A DNA stretch of 34,862 nt from Amycolatopsis saalfeldensis (GTDB taxonomy: Bacteria > Actinomycetota > Actinomycetes > Mycobacteriales > Pseudonocardiaceae). The notes beneath the pieces are model-generated. The model saw only the letters and a program-made list of their open reading frames with translations. It was not told the origin of the DNA and did not search any database. The stretch spans positions 1 to 34,862 of the forward strand of contig NZ_FOEF01000039.1 of assembly GCF_900110575.1 (NCBI RefSeq). Direction: 5' to 3'. The translations under genes were made by a program, and so were the position numbers. Of this stretch, positions 24,356-32,816 are shown in pieces (position 1 is the stretch's first letter; the number at the start of each line of letters is the position of its first letter).

Positions 24356-25801
24356 ATGAGCGAGAAGATCACCGAAGTCGAGCAGCACGGCATCGCGCCG
24401 ATCCCGCCGGCGGAGCAGACCTCGCGCCCGCGCGACCTGTTCCGGCTGGCGTTCGGCGGCGCGAACACCTTCGCCACGATCATCCTCGGCACGCTGCCGA
24501 TCGCGTACGGCCTGAGTTTCTGGGCCGCGCTCGCGGCGACCGCGACAGGGGTGGTGCTCGGCGGCCTGGTGCTGGCGCCGATGGCGTTGTTCGGCCCGTT
24601 GACCAGGACCAACAACGCGGTGTCGTCCGGCGCGCACTTCGGCGTGGTCGGCCGGTGCGTCGGCTCGTTCCTCTCGCTGCTGACCGCGATCACCTTCTTC
24701 GCGATCTCCGTGTGGGTCAGCGGCGACGCCGTCGCCGGTGCGGCGCAACGACTTCTCGGGTTCGACGGCGGGGCGGCGCTGCGTGCGGTGGCGTACGGGC
24801 TGATCGCCGTCGCCACGCTGGTGGTCTGCATCTACGGCTACCGGTTCATGCTGCTGGTCAACCGCGTCGCCGTGGTGCTCGGCACGGCGATCATGCTGCT
24901 CGGGGTCCTCGCCTACGGCGGTTCGTTCGACCCGGGTTTCGCCGGCACCGGGGCGTACGCGCTGGGCACGTTCTGGCCCACCTGGATCCTGGCCGTGCTG
25001 ACGGTGATGGCCAACCCGATCTCGTTCGGCGCGTTCCTCGGTGACTGGTCGCGCTACATCCCGGACCGCTACCGCCGCCGCTCCCTGCTGGCCGCGCCGT
25101 TCCTCGCGCAGCTGGCGACGTTGCTGCCGTTCGGCTTCGGCATCGCGACGGCGACGCTGGTCGCCGACCCGGCCGACTACGTCACCGGGCTGACCGCGGT
25201 CTCCCCGCTCTGGTACGCGATCCCGCTGATCGTCGTCGCGCTGGTCGGCGGGCTGTCCACGGGCACGACCTCGTTGTACGGCACGGGTTTGGACTTCAGC
25301 TCGATCTTCCCGCGCCTGTCCCGGGTGCAGGCGACGCTGCTGATCGGGACGTTGAGCGTGCTGTTCATCTTCGTCGGCAACTTCGTGTTCGACATGGTGT
25401 CCAGCATCAACGCGTTCGCCACGCTGATCGTGCTGTGCACCTCGCCGTGGATGGTGATCATGATGATCGGCTACGTCCAGCGCCGCGGTTATTACGACCC
25501 GGCCGACCTGCAGGTGTTCAACGAGGGCCGCACCGGTGGCCGCTACTGGTTCCACCGCGGCGTCAACTGGCGCGCGATGGCGGCCTGGCTGCCGGCCACG
25601 GCGCTGGGCCTGCTGTGCGCGAACACGCCCATGATCACCGGGCCGTTGCACGACATCGCGGGCGGCGTGGACATCAGCCTGGTCGTGACGCTGGGCGTGG
25701 CCGCGGTGGCGTACCCGGTGCTGGTCAAGCTGTTCCCGGAGCCGCGGGAGGTCTTCGGCCCGGCTCCGGCCGGCACCGCCGTGGTGGCCGCGGAAGCCTG
25801 A
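24356..25801 (+). CDS. NCS1-family permease (purine-cytosine permease type)
   Basis: A 481-residue membrane transporter with about 12 hydrophobic segments. The N-terminal cytosolic stretch of about 30 residues leads into FRLAFGGANTFATIILGTLPIAYG. Other typical segments are GPLTRTNNAVSSGAHFGVVGR, SFGAFLGDWSRYIP and STGTTSLYGTGLDFSSIF. NCS1 proteins carry nucleobases, hydantoins, allantoin and related nitrogen compounds. As the last gene of this operon it may carry a guanidino compound or another nitrogen source; the substrate is unknown. ATG 24356 has GAGGAG upstream. The operon ends at a strong hairpin shared with the convergent dxs gene. Confidence 0.88.
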   Translation: MSEKITEVEQHGIAPIPPAEQTSRPRDLFRLAFGGANTFATIILGTLPIAYGLSFWAALAATATGVVLGGLVLAPMALFGPLTRTNNAVSSGAHFGVVGRCVGSFLSLLTAITFFAISVWVSGDAVAGAAQRLLGFDGGAALRAVAYGLIAVATLVVCIYGYRFMLLVNRVAVVLGTAIMLLGVLAYGGSFDPGFAGTGAYALGTFWPTWILAVLTVMANPISFGAFLGDWSRYIPDRYRRRSLLAAPFLAQLATLLPFGFGIATATLVADPADYVTGLTAVSPLWYAIPLIVVALVGGLSTGTTSLYGTGLDFSSIFPRLSRVQATLLIGTLSVLFIFVGNFVFDMVSSINAFATLIVLCTSPWMVIMMIGYVQRRGYYDPADLQVFNEGRTGGRYWFHRGVNWRAMAAWLPATALGLLCANTPMITGPLHDIAGGVDISLVVTLGVAAVAYPVLVKLFPEPREVFGPAPAGTAVVAAEA

Positions 25802-25816
25802 CGCACCACTACAAAA

Positions 25817-25846
25817 CGGCGCGTTCCCGGTCCCGGGAACGCGCCG
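25817..25846. terminator. bidirectional hairpin terminator between permease and dxs
   Basis: CGGCGCGTTCCC (25817-25828) pairs with GGGAACGCGCCG (25835-25846), a 12-base perfect stem with a 6-base loop. It lies between the convergent stops of the permease (25801) and dxs (25860) and is preceded by ACAAAA, which gives a T-run for the minus strand. Confidence 0.85.
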
Positions 25847-25859
25847 CCTGGTGCCTGCT

Positions 25860-27782
25860 TCAGCTTCGCGGGTGTTCCGCCGGCACGTCCTCGGCCCGGG
25901 CCGCCGAGCCCAGCCGTCCGGAGGCCCATTCGGTGATGCGCCGGGCCACGTCCTGGGCGGTCAGGCCGACGCGGTCGAGGACCTCGTTGCGGGTGCCGTG
26001 CTCGTGGAAGTCCTGTGGCACAGCCAGATCACGCAGCGGGACGTCGCACTCGGCGTCGCGCAGGACGGTCGCCAGCGCGGAGCCGAAACCGCCGTGGCGG
26101 CCGCTGTCCTCCACCGTCACCACGAGCTTGTGCTGCTCGGCGAGCGCGACCAGCTCGGCCGGCACCGGCACCACCCAGCGCGGGTCGGCCACGGTCACGC
26201 CGATGCCCTGGGCCGCCAGGCGATCGGCGGCTTCGAGGCCCAGCTTCGCGAACGAGCCCACCGCGACCAGCAGCACGTCCGGCGTGCACACCTCGCTCGG
26301 GCGGCGCAGCACGTCGACCGTGCCGATCCGCTCGAGGGCGGGCACGTCCGGGCCCACCGAGCCCTTCGAGAACCGCAGCGCGCTCGGACCGTCCTGAATG
26401 GACACCGCCTCGCGCAGCTCCTCGCGCAGGGTCCCCGGGTCACGCGGGGCGGCCACGCGCATGCCGGGCACCATGCCCAGCAGCGAGAGGTCCCACATGC
26501 CGTGGTGGCTCGGCCCGTCCGGCCCGGTGATGCCCGCCCGGTCCAGCACCAGCGTCACCGGCTGGCGGTGCAGCGCGACGTCCATCAGCACCTGGTCGAA
26601 CGCGCGGTTGAGGAAGGTCGAGTAGACCGCCACCACCGGGTGGTAACCGCCCATCGCGAGCCCGGCCGCCGAGGTGACGGCGTGCTGCTCGGCGATGCCG
26701 ACGTCGAACCAGCGGTCGGGGAACCGCTCGGCGAACTTCTCCAGCCCCGTCGAACGCAGCATCGCCGCGGTGATCGCGACGACGTCCTCCCGCTCGGCGC
26801 CGATCTTCGCCAGCTCGTCGCCGAACACCCCCGTCCAGCTCGGGCCCTTCACCGGCGGCAGCCCGGTCTCCGGGTCGATCGGGTCGGTCTGGTGCATCTG
26901 GTCGGCCTGGTGGTTCACCGCGGGCGCGTAGCCGTGGCCCTTCTCGGTGACCACGTGCACGATCACCGCGCCGCCGAACGCGCGGGCGCCCTGGAACGCC
27001 TTCTCCAGCGCCACCAGGTCGTGCCCGTCCACCGGGCCGAAGTACTTCAGGCCGAGGTCGGAGAACATCGCCTGCGGGGCCAGCGCGTCCTTGAGGCCGG
27101 CCTTCGCGGCGTGCAGCGCGGCGTAGATCGGCTTGCCCACCACCGGGGTGTGGCGCAGGATCTCGCGGCCGCCGTCGAGCAGCCGCTCGTAACCCGGCTG
27201 CAGCCGCAGCGCGGCCAGGTGGTCGGCGACCCCGCCGATGGTCGGCGAGTAGGACCGGCCGTTGTCGTTGATCACGATCACCACCGGGCGGTCCCGGTTC
27301 GCCGCGATGTTGTTGAGCGCCTCCCAGCACATGCCGCCGGTCAGCGCGCCGTCGCCGACCACCGCGACCGCGTGCCGCCGCGGTCCGCCGGACAGCTCGA
27401 ACGCCTTCGCCAATCCGTCCACATAGGACAGCGCGGTGGACGCGTGGCTGTTCTCCACCAGGTCGTGCTCGCTCTCGGCCCGCGACGGGTAGCCGGTCGG
27501 GCCGCCGAGCTGGCGCAGCCGGTCGAACTCGCCGTGCCGCCCGGTCACGATCTTGTGCACGTAGGCCTGGTGCCCGACGTCCCACACGATCGCGTCGCGC
27601 GGCGAGTCGAACACGCGGTGCAGCGCGAGCGTGAGCTCCACGACACCGAGGTTCGGGCCAAGGTGGCCGCCGGAGCGCCGCACCTTGTCCACCAGGAAAT
27701 CCCTGATTTCGGCGGCCAGCTCGTCGAGGTCCTCGACGCTCAGCCGCTTCAGGTCGGCCGGTCCGTGCACCGACTCCAGCAT
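25860..27782 (-). CDS. dxs: 1-deoxy-D-xylulose-5-phosphate synthase
   Basis: A 640-residue TPP enzyme that condenses pyruvate and glyceraldehyde 3-phosphate in the first step of the MEP isoprenoid pathway. Hallmarks are SGGHLGPNLGVVELTLALH, the TPP site GDGALTGGMCWEALNNIA, the activating Glu in DVGIAEQHAVTSAAGLA, and DRAGITGPDGPSHHGMWD. ATG 27782 has AGGTGGAG eight bases upstream; GTG 27788 is a less likely start. It is monocistronic here, convergent with the arginine operon. TAGACT at 27833-27838 (minus strand) is a possible -10. Confidence 0.96.
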   Translation of the reverse strand: MLESVHGPADLKRLSVEDLDELAAEIRDFLVDKVRRSGGHLGPNLGVVELTLALHRVFDSPRDAIVWDVGHQAYVHKIVTGRHGEFDRLRQLGGPTGYPSRAESEHDLVENSHASTALSYVDGLAKAFELSGGPRRHAVAVVGDGALTGGMCWEALNNIAANRDRPVVIVINDNGRSYSPTIGGVADHLAALRLQPGYERLLDGGREILRHTPVVGKPIYAALHAAKAGLKDALAPQAMFSDLGLKYFGPVDGHDLVALEKAFQGARAFGGAVIVHVVTEKGHGYAPAVNHQADQMHQTDPIDPETGLPPVKGPSWTGVFGDELAKIGAEREDVVAITAAMLRSTGLEKFAERFPDRWFDVGIAEQHAVTSAAGLAMGGYHPVVAVYSTFLNRAFDQVLMDVALHRQPVTLVLDRAGITGPDGPSHHGMWDLSLLGMVPGMRVAAPRDPGTLREELREAVSIQDGPSALRFSKGSVGPDVPALERIGTVDVLRRPSEVCTPDVLLVAVGSFAKLGLEAADRLAAQGIGVTVADPRWVVPVPAELVALAEQHKLVVTVEDSGRHGGFGSALATVLRDAECDVPLRDLAVPQDFHEHGTRNEVLDRVGLTAQDVARRITEWASGRLGSAARAEDVPAEHPRS

Positions 27783-27967
27783 CGTCACAGCTCCACCTCG
27801 CCTGGTTCCCTTCGCTCCGCCGCGTTCGAGCCAGTCTACGGACGGGCGCCACCTCGCCTCGGCCGCCCGCGTCGTGGATCACAGGCCCGGCCCGCACGCA
27901 ACTCCACTGTCGTGTGCGAAACCGGGCCACCCGATCGACCCCCGATCACTCCGTGTGGCCGCGATGA

Positions 27968-27989
27968 CCCGTTCCCGTCACGGAACGGG
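27968..27989 (-). terminator. hairpin at the end of the hydrolase gene
   Basis: CCCGTTCC-CGTCAC-GGAACGGG has 8-base perfect arms and spans the stop codon (27978-27980) of the split hydrolase. It is a possible terminator for the minus-strand transcript. Confidence 0.4.
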
Positions 27990-29180
27990 CTGCGGCTCCG
28001 GGCTCGGCGCGCCTTCGCAGCTGTCGACGATCGGCACCCCGGTCGCGAAGAACGTGACCAGCTTGCTCGCACACGGAAGGTTCGCCAGCGATCCGTGCAC
28101 GTCGTCGCCCACGGTCAGGACCGAACCGCCGATGCGCTGCTGCATTTCCAGGGCGCCCTGGTACGGCGTCACCGATTCGTAGCGGTGCGCGATGAGCTGC
28201 AGGGGGCTGTGACCGGGCCGGTAGCCGACGGGCTTGCCGGTGTACGGCCAGTCGAAACAGCTGCCGGAGTAGCCCGGTTGACCGCCGGCCGACAGCGGGT
28301 AGCGCGCCTCCGTCACGGTGTAGTCGTCCCACACCTGGTCCAGATCGCGGCTGCTGGTGGTGTCGGCGCAGTTGACCGCGTGCTGGACGTACCGGTTCAG
28401 CGCGTACGGGCGCTTCTCGTCCCAGCCGAAGCCCGTCGCGGCCGGTTCCCCGGCCCGCGCCGACGGCGCCGGGTCCTTCCCCGCGTGCACGGCGGCCAGC
28501 GCCGAGGCGGCGGTCCCCCAGCCGGGCGAGGTCGACCCCACCTGGTTGAACACCCAGGTGTCGTTCAGCGTGACCGGCACCCCGTTCTGGACGATCTGCC
28601 GCGGGCGGGCCTTCAGCTCGGTGAACATCGCCAGCTCGGTGGCCACCACCTCGTCGGCCGTCCTGCCCAAGTGGAGCACGGCGTCGCGCTCGGCCATCCA
28701 GCCGGCGAACCGGTGCAGGTTCTCGTCGTGCGCCCGGGTTTCCACCCGGTCGAACCGGTCGAGGTCCAGGTCCGGGGGCAGCACCGAGTCGATGGCCATC
28801 TTGTCCACGTGCTCGTCGAACAGGCTGCGGTAGGCCGCGCCCAGCGCGGTGCCCCAGGAGACGCCGAAGTAGCTGATCTTCCGCTCGCCCAGCGCCTCGC
28901 GGATCCGGTCGACGTCACGGGCGATCGTGACCGCGCCGAGGCCGGCGGCGAACTCCGGGTCCTTCTCCGCGCAGCCGGTGTACCGGGCGCCCCGCCAGCG
29001 GACCTGGTCGAGCCACTGGTCCTTTTCGGACTCCCCCGGCCGGGGCTCCGGCGAGCCGCCCAGCGCCTGGCAGTCGATCTGCCCGCTGTAGCCGGTGCCG
29101 CGCGGGTCGAAGCCGACCAGGTCGTAGTACTTGGCCAGCTCGCCGAGCCGGCTGGTCCGGATCAGCTCCGGCATCATCAT
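27978..29180 (-). pseudogene. secreted alpha/beta hydrolase (TAP-like), C-terminal part of frameshifted gene
   Basis: This 400-residue part carries nearly the whole hydrolase fold. It has the DPRGTGYSG segment and the nucleophile Ser108 in GVSWGTALGA. The C-terminal TAP-like domain has TPYQGALEMQQRI and a probable catalytic His in GDDVHGSLANLPC. The family is exported tripeptidyl-aminopeptidase-like esterases/peptidases. The signal peptide and first beta strands lie in another frame at 29177-29476. The two frames meet at NPGGPGGPG followed by MMMPELIRTS, where an intact relative would continue without a break. One missing G in the GC-rich run near 29181-29190 explains the split. The ATGA overlap could allow reinitiation, but the product would lack its export signal. 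A sequencing error is also possible. Confidence 0.75.
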
Positions 29181-29476
29181 CCCGGGCCGCCCGGCCCGCC
29201 CGGGTTCAGCACCAGCACGCCCCGGCGGTGCGCCTGGTCGGACGCGGGGATCCGGTCCACCGCGAGCTCCGTGGTCCGCCCGTCCGGCCGGCTGTAGTCG
29301 ACCGGCACGGTCACCGTGGTGCATTCGGCGCTCGTGCCGGCGTCCTTGGGCCACGAAGCGGCCAGCTGCGTGCACGGCGCCCAGGTCGGCGGCGGTGCCG
29401 CCGCCTCGGCCGGCGCGGCGAGCCCCAATGCCGCCACCGTCACGCTCACCACCGTGGTCACCTTGCGAATGGACAT
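29177..29476 (-). pseudogene. secreted alpha/beta hydrolase, N-terminal part of frameshifted gene
   Basis: A 99-residue fragment with a clear Sec signal peptide: basic MSIRK, hydrophobic core to about residue 22, and a cleavage-type AEAAA near 24-27. It is followed by the usual N-terminal strands of the TAP-like family (CTTVTVPVDYSRPDG, VLVLNPGGPGGPG). The frame ends in TGA immediately after the glycine-proline loop that normally forms the oxyanion region. The rest of the protein continues in the next frame from 29180. The gene is divergent from betB with about 280 bases between starts. Confidence 0.75.
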
Positions 29477-29625
29477 TCCACGCTCCTCGGATGAACCCTG
29501 TCGCCGACAGCTCGGCGAGGGTGAAAGGGATTGCGCGCCAACGGATCCCGGGAAAACCCGGCCTGCCGCGGCTGTCGTCCGGGAAGTCGGCGGGCAGCGC
29601 CGCGAGGTTCTCTTCCGCCTCGTTT

Positions 29626-29651
29626 GTGACCAGGGTCACTCGGTCGGACCG
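29626..29651. promoter_or_regulatory. palindromes between hydrolase and betB
   Basis: GTGACC-AG-GGTCAC (29626-29639) is a perfect inverted repeat with 6-base arms. It is followed at once by CGGTC-G-GACCG (29641-29651), another perfect inverted repeat. They sit in the divergent promoter region about 110-130 bases upstream of betB, with GATAAT (29721-29726) as a possible -10. A repressor site for the choline operon is plausible; no regulator gene is adjacent. Confidence 0.4.
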
Positions 29652-29758
29652 GGGCGGGAGCCTCGTCACAACCGGTCCGGTGACGCGCCCGGCCGACTCG
29701 CGATCGCCCCGCGTGGCCGGGATAATCCGGACACCGGAAACGATCGCGAGAGGACCTC

Positions 29759-31228
29759 ATGGCGGACTTGTACATCGGTGGCGAATGGGTGAACGCGAAA
29801 GCGGGCGGCCGCCGCGAGATCCGGTGCCCGGCGGACGGGACCCTGGTCGACACGGTCGACGAGGCCGGCCGCGCGGACACCGAAGCGGCCATCGCCGCCG
29901 CCCGCCGCGCCTTCGACACCGGTCCCTGGCCCTCGACCGGCGCCGCCGAGCGTGGCGACCTGCTGCTGCGCACGGCCGCGCTGCTCGACCGCGACGCCGA
30001 GGCGTTCGCCCGCGCCGAATCGCTGGACACCGGCAAACGCCTGGTGGAGAGCCGGTACGACATGGCCGACATCGCCGCCTGCCTGCGGTACTTCGGCAAG
30101 CTCGCGGCCAACGACGCCGGGCGCGTGGTGGACACCGGCAGCGCGGACTCGTTCAGCCGGATCGTGCACGAGCCGGTCGGCGTGTGCGGGCTGATCACGC
30201 CATGGAACTACCCGCTGCTGCAGACCATCTGGAAGGTCGCGCCGGCGCTGGCCGCGGGCAACACGTTCGTGCTCAAGCCCAGCGAGCTGACCCCGCACAC
30301 GTCGATCATGCTGATGCTCCTGCTCGGCGAGGCCGGACTGCCCGCGGGCGTGGCGAACCTCGTGCTCGGCGCGGGCCCGGAGGCGGGCGCGCCGCTGTCC
30401 GAGCACCCGGACGTCGACCTGGTGTCCTTCACCGGCGGGCTGGCCACCGGGAAGGTGATCGCCGCGAACGCCGCGGCGACCGTGAAGAAGGTCGCCCTCG
30501 AGCTGGGCGGCAAGAACCCGAACGTGGTGTTCGCCGACGCGGACTTCGAGACCGCCGTGGACTACGCGCTGACCGCCGTGTTCCTGCATTCGGGCCAGGT
30601 CTGCTCGGCCGGCGCCCGGCTGATCGTGCAGCGGGAGTGGCACGACGAGTTCGTCGGCGAGCTGGTGCGCCGGGCCGAGCGGATCCGGCTGGGCGGGCCG
30701 TTCGACGAGAACGCCGAGACCGGGCCGCTGATCTCCGCCGCGCACCGCGAGAAGGTGGAGCGCTACGTCGCCACCGCGATCGCCGAGGGCGCCGTGCTGC
30801 GCACCGGCGGCAAGCGCCCTGCGGCGCCCGAACTGCAGGACGGCTTCTACTACCTGCCGACCATCCTGGACAACGTGGCGCAGGGCAGCACCGCCGTGGT
30901 CGAGGAGTCGTTCGGGCCGGTGCTGACCGTCGAGACGTTCACCGACGAGGACGACGCGGTCCGGATCGCCAACGACACGCACTACGGCCTGGCCGGCGGC
31001 GTGTTCACCAGCGACGCCGCACGCGCCCAGCGCGTGGCGAACCGGCTGCGCCACGGCACGGTGTGGATCAACGACTACCACCCGTACCTGCCGCAGGCGG
31101 AGTGGGGCGGCTACAAGCAGTCCGGGTTCGGCCGCGAGCTGGGGCCGACCGGGCTGGCCGAGTACACCGAGGCCAAGCACATCTACCAGAACCTGCGCCC
31201 GGGCCCGCAGCACTGGTTCGCCGGTTAG
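29759..31228 (+). CDS. betB: betaine aldehyde dehydrogenase
   Basis: A 489-residue aldehyde dehydrogenase that oxidises betaine aldehyde to glycine betaine. Motifs are ITPWNYPLLQTIWKVAPALAAGN, Glu248 (LELGGKNPNVVF), catalytic Cys282 (SGQVCSAGAR) and EESFGPVLTVETF. The C-terminus (YKQSGFGRELGPTGLAEYTEAKH) is typical of the BetB group. ATG 29759 is preceded by GAGAGGA. It is the first gene of an operon with an APC permease and choline oxidase. The choline oxidase is the main reason for the betaine aldehyde assignment, since sequence alone would also allow other aldehydes. Confidence 0.88.
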   Translation: MADLYIGGEWVNAKAGGRREIRCPADGTLVDTVDEAGRADTEAAIAAARRAFDTGPWPSTGAAERGDLLLRTAALLDRDAEAFARAESLDTGKRLVESRYDMADIAACLRYFGKLAANDAGRVVDTGSADSFSRIVHEPVGVCGLITPWNYPLLQTIWKVAPALAAGNTFVLKPSELTPHTSIMLMLLLGEAGLPAGVANLVLGAGPEAGAPLSEHPDVDLVSFTGGLATGKVIAANAAATVKKVALELGGKNPNVVFADADFETAVDYALTAVFLHSGQVCSAGARLIVQREWHDEFVGELVRRAERIRLGGPFDENAETGPLISAAHREKVERYVATAIAEGAVLRTGGKRPAAPELQDGFYYLPTILDNVAQGSTAVVEESFGPVLTVETFTDEDDAVRIANDTHYGLAGGVFTSDAARAQRVANRLRHGTVWINDYHPYLPQAEWGGYKQSGFGRELGPTGLAEYTEAKHIYQNLRPGPQHWFAG

Positions 31229-31274
31229 CGCTCCAGCTCTAGTCCGATCGAGACCCACCGAAAGGACCAGTGCC

Positions 31275-32816
31275 GTGAGCACCGACACCGGTGACAGCGA
31301 GCTCAGCGAATTCGGCTACACCAACCAGCTCAAGCGGACGCTCGGCAGCTTCCACACCTTCGCCGCGGGGATCAGCTACATCTCGGTGCTCACCGGGGTG
31401 TTCCAGCTGTCCTACCTGGGCCTGTCCGAGGGCGGCCCGGCCTACTGGTGGTCGTGGCCGATGGTGTTCGCGGGCCAGCTGATGGTCGCGCTGAGCTTCG
31501 CCGAGCTGGCCGCCCACTACCCGGTCGCCGGATCCGTCTACAACTGGGCGAAGAAGCTCGGCAACTCGCACGTGGCGTGGCTGGCGGGCTGGATGATGCT
31601 GCTCGCGTCGATCGTCTCGATCTCCGCGACGGCGCTGGCCTACCAGCGGACGCTGCCGCAGATCAGCTCGTTCTTCCAGTTCATCGGCGACGGCTCGGGC
31701 ACCAGCGACGCGGCCAACGGCGTGCTGCTGGCCGCCGTGCTGATCGTGTTCACCACGCTGGTGAACGCCTTCGGCGTGAAGCTGATGGCGCGGATCAACA
31801 GCGCGGGCGTGTTCATCGAGCTGCTCTTCGCCGTGCTGCTGGTCGTGTTCCTGGCGTTCCACTTCGTCCGCGGGCCCGGCGTGGTCACCGAGACCAACGG
31901 GACCGGCGAGGGCCACGCGGGCGGCTACCTCGGCGCGTTCCTGATCGCCGCGATCGCCTCGTCCTACGTGATGTACGGCTTCGACACGGCGGCCTCGCTC
32001 GGCGAGGAGTCGGTGGACCCGCACCGCAACGCGCCGAAGGCGATCATGCGGGCGCTGGTGGCTTCGTTCGTCCTCGGCGGGCTGATCATCCTGTTCGCAC
32101 TGATGGCCGTGGGCGACATCCACGCCCCGGAGCTGGGCACGGTCGGCCTCCAGTACGTGCTCACCGACGCGCTCGGGCCCGCCATCGGCCGGGTCTTCCT
32201 GTTCGTGGTCTTCATCGCGATCACCGTGTGCGTGCTCGCCGTGCACACCGCGGCGATCCGGATCGCGTTCGCGATGGCGCGGGACAACGCGCTGCCCGGC
32301 GGCTCGAAGCTCGCGCACGTCAACAAGAAGACCGGCACGCCGGTGCTGCCCGCGATCGTGATCGGCGTGATCGCGGTGGCGCTGCTGCTGGTGAACATCA
32401 ACTCGTCGCAGATCTTCTCGGCGGTGACCAGCCTGGCGATCATCCTGATCTACGTGGCGTACCTGCTGGTGACCGTCCCGATGCTGGTGAAGCGGCTGCG
32501 CGGCGAGTGGCCGCGCAAGGACGCGCCGGCCGGCCGGTTCTCCCTCGGCCGCTGGGGCCTGCCGGTGAACGTGCTCGCGGTGCTGTGGGGCCTCGCGATG
32601 ACCGTGAACCTGGCCTGGCCGCGCACCGAGATCTACAACGCGACCCCGCCGTACCACTGGTATCTGCGGTGGAGCTCGGTGCTGTTCGTCGCCGTGTTCG
32701 CGGCCGGCGGGTTCGCCTACTACTGGTTCGTGCAGCGGCACAGGATCGGCGTGCTGGCCGACCACGCCGCGGCTCCGTCTTCGTCTTCGCATTCGCAGGA
32801 GGTAACCGATGAGTGA
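31275..32816 (+). CDS. APC-family permease
   Basis: A 513-residue transporter with about 12 hydrophobic segments. The N-terminal region includes TFAAGISYISVLTGVFQL, GPAYWWSWPMVFAGQ and FAELAAHYPVAGSVYNWAK. Later segments include SYVMYGFDTAASLGEESVDP and RIAFAMARDNALPGG. This belongs to the amino-acid/polyamine/organocation superfamily, in the amino acid/GABA permease style. Its position between betB and choline oxidase suggests it carries choline or a related amine, although choline carriers are more often BCCT or ABC systems, so this is inference. GTG 31275 has AAAGGA upstream. Its stop overlaps the start of the next gene by 8 bases. Confidence 0.88.
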   Translation: MSTDTGDSELSEFGYTNQLKRTLGSFHTFAAGISYISVLTGVFQLSYLGLSEGGPAYWWSWPMVFAGQLMVALSFAELAAHYPVAGSVYNWAKKLGNSHVAWLAGWMMLLASIVSISATALAYQRTLPQISSFFQFIGDGSGTSDAANGVLLAAVLIVFTTLVNAFGVKLMARINSAGVFIELLFAVLLVVFLAFHFVRGPGVVTETNGTGEGHAGGYLGAFLIAAIASSYVMYGFDTAASLGEESVDPHRNAPKAIMRALVASFVLGGLIILFALMAVGDIHAPELGTVGLQYVLTDALGPAIGRVFLFVVFIAITVCVLAVHTAAIRIAFAMARDNALPGGSKLAHVNKKTGTPVLPAIVIGVIAVALLLVNINSSQIFSAVTSLAIILIYVAYLLVTVPMLVKRLRGEWPRKDAPAGRFSLGRWGLPVNVLAVLWGLAMTVNLAWPRTEIYNATPPYHWYLRWSSVLFVAVFAAGGFAYYWFVQRHRIGVLADHAAAPSSSSHSQEVTDE

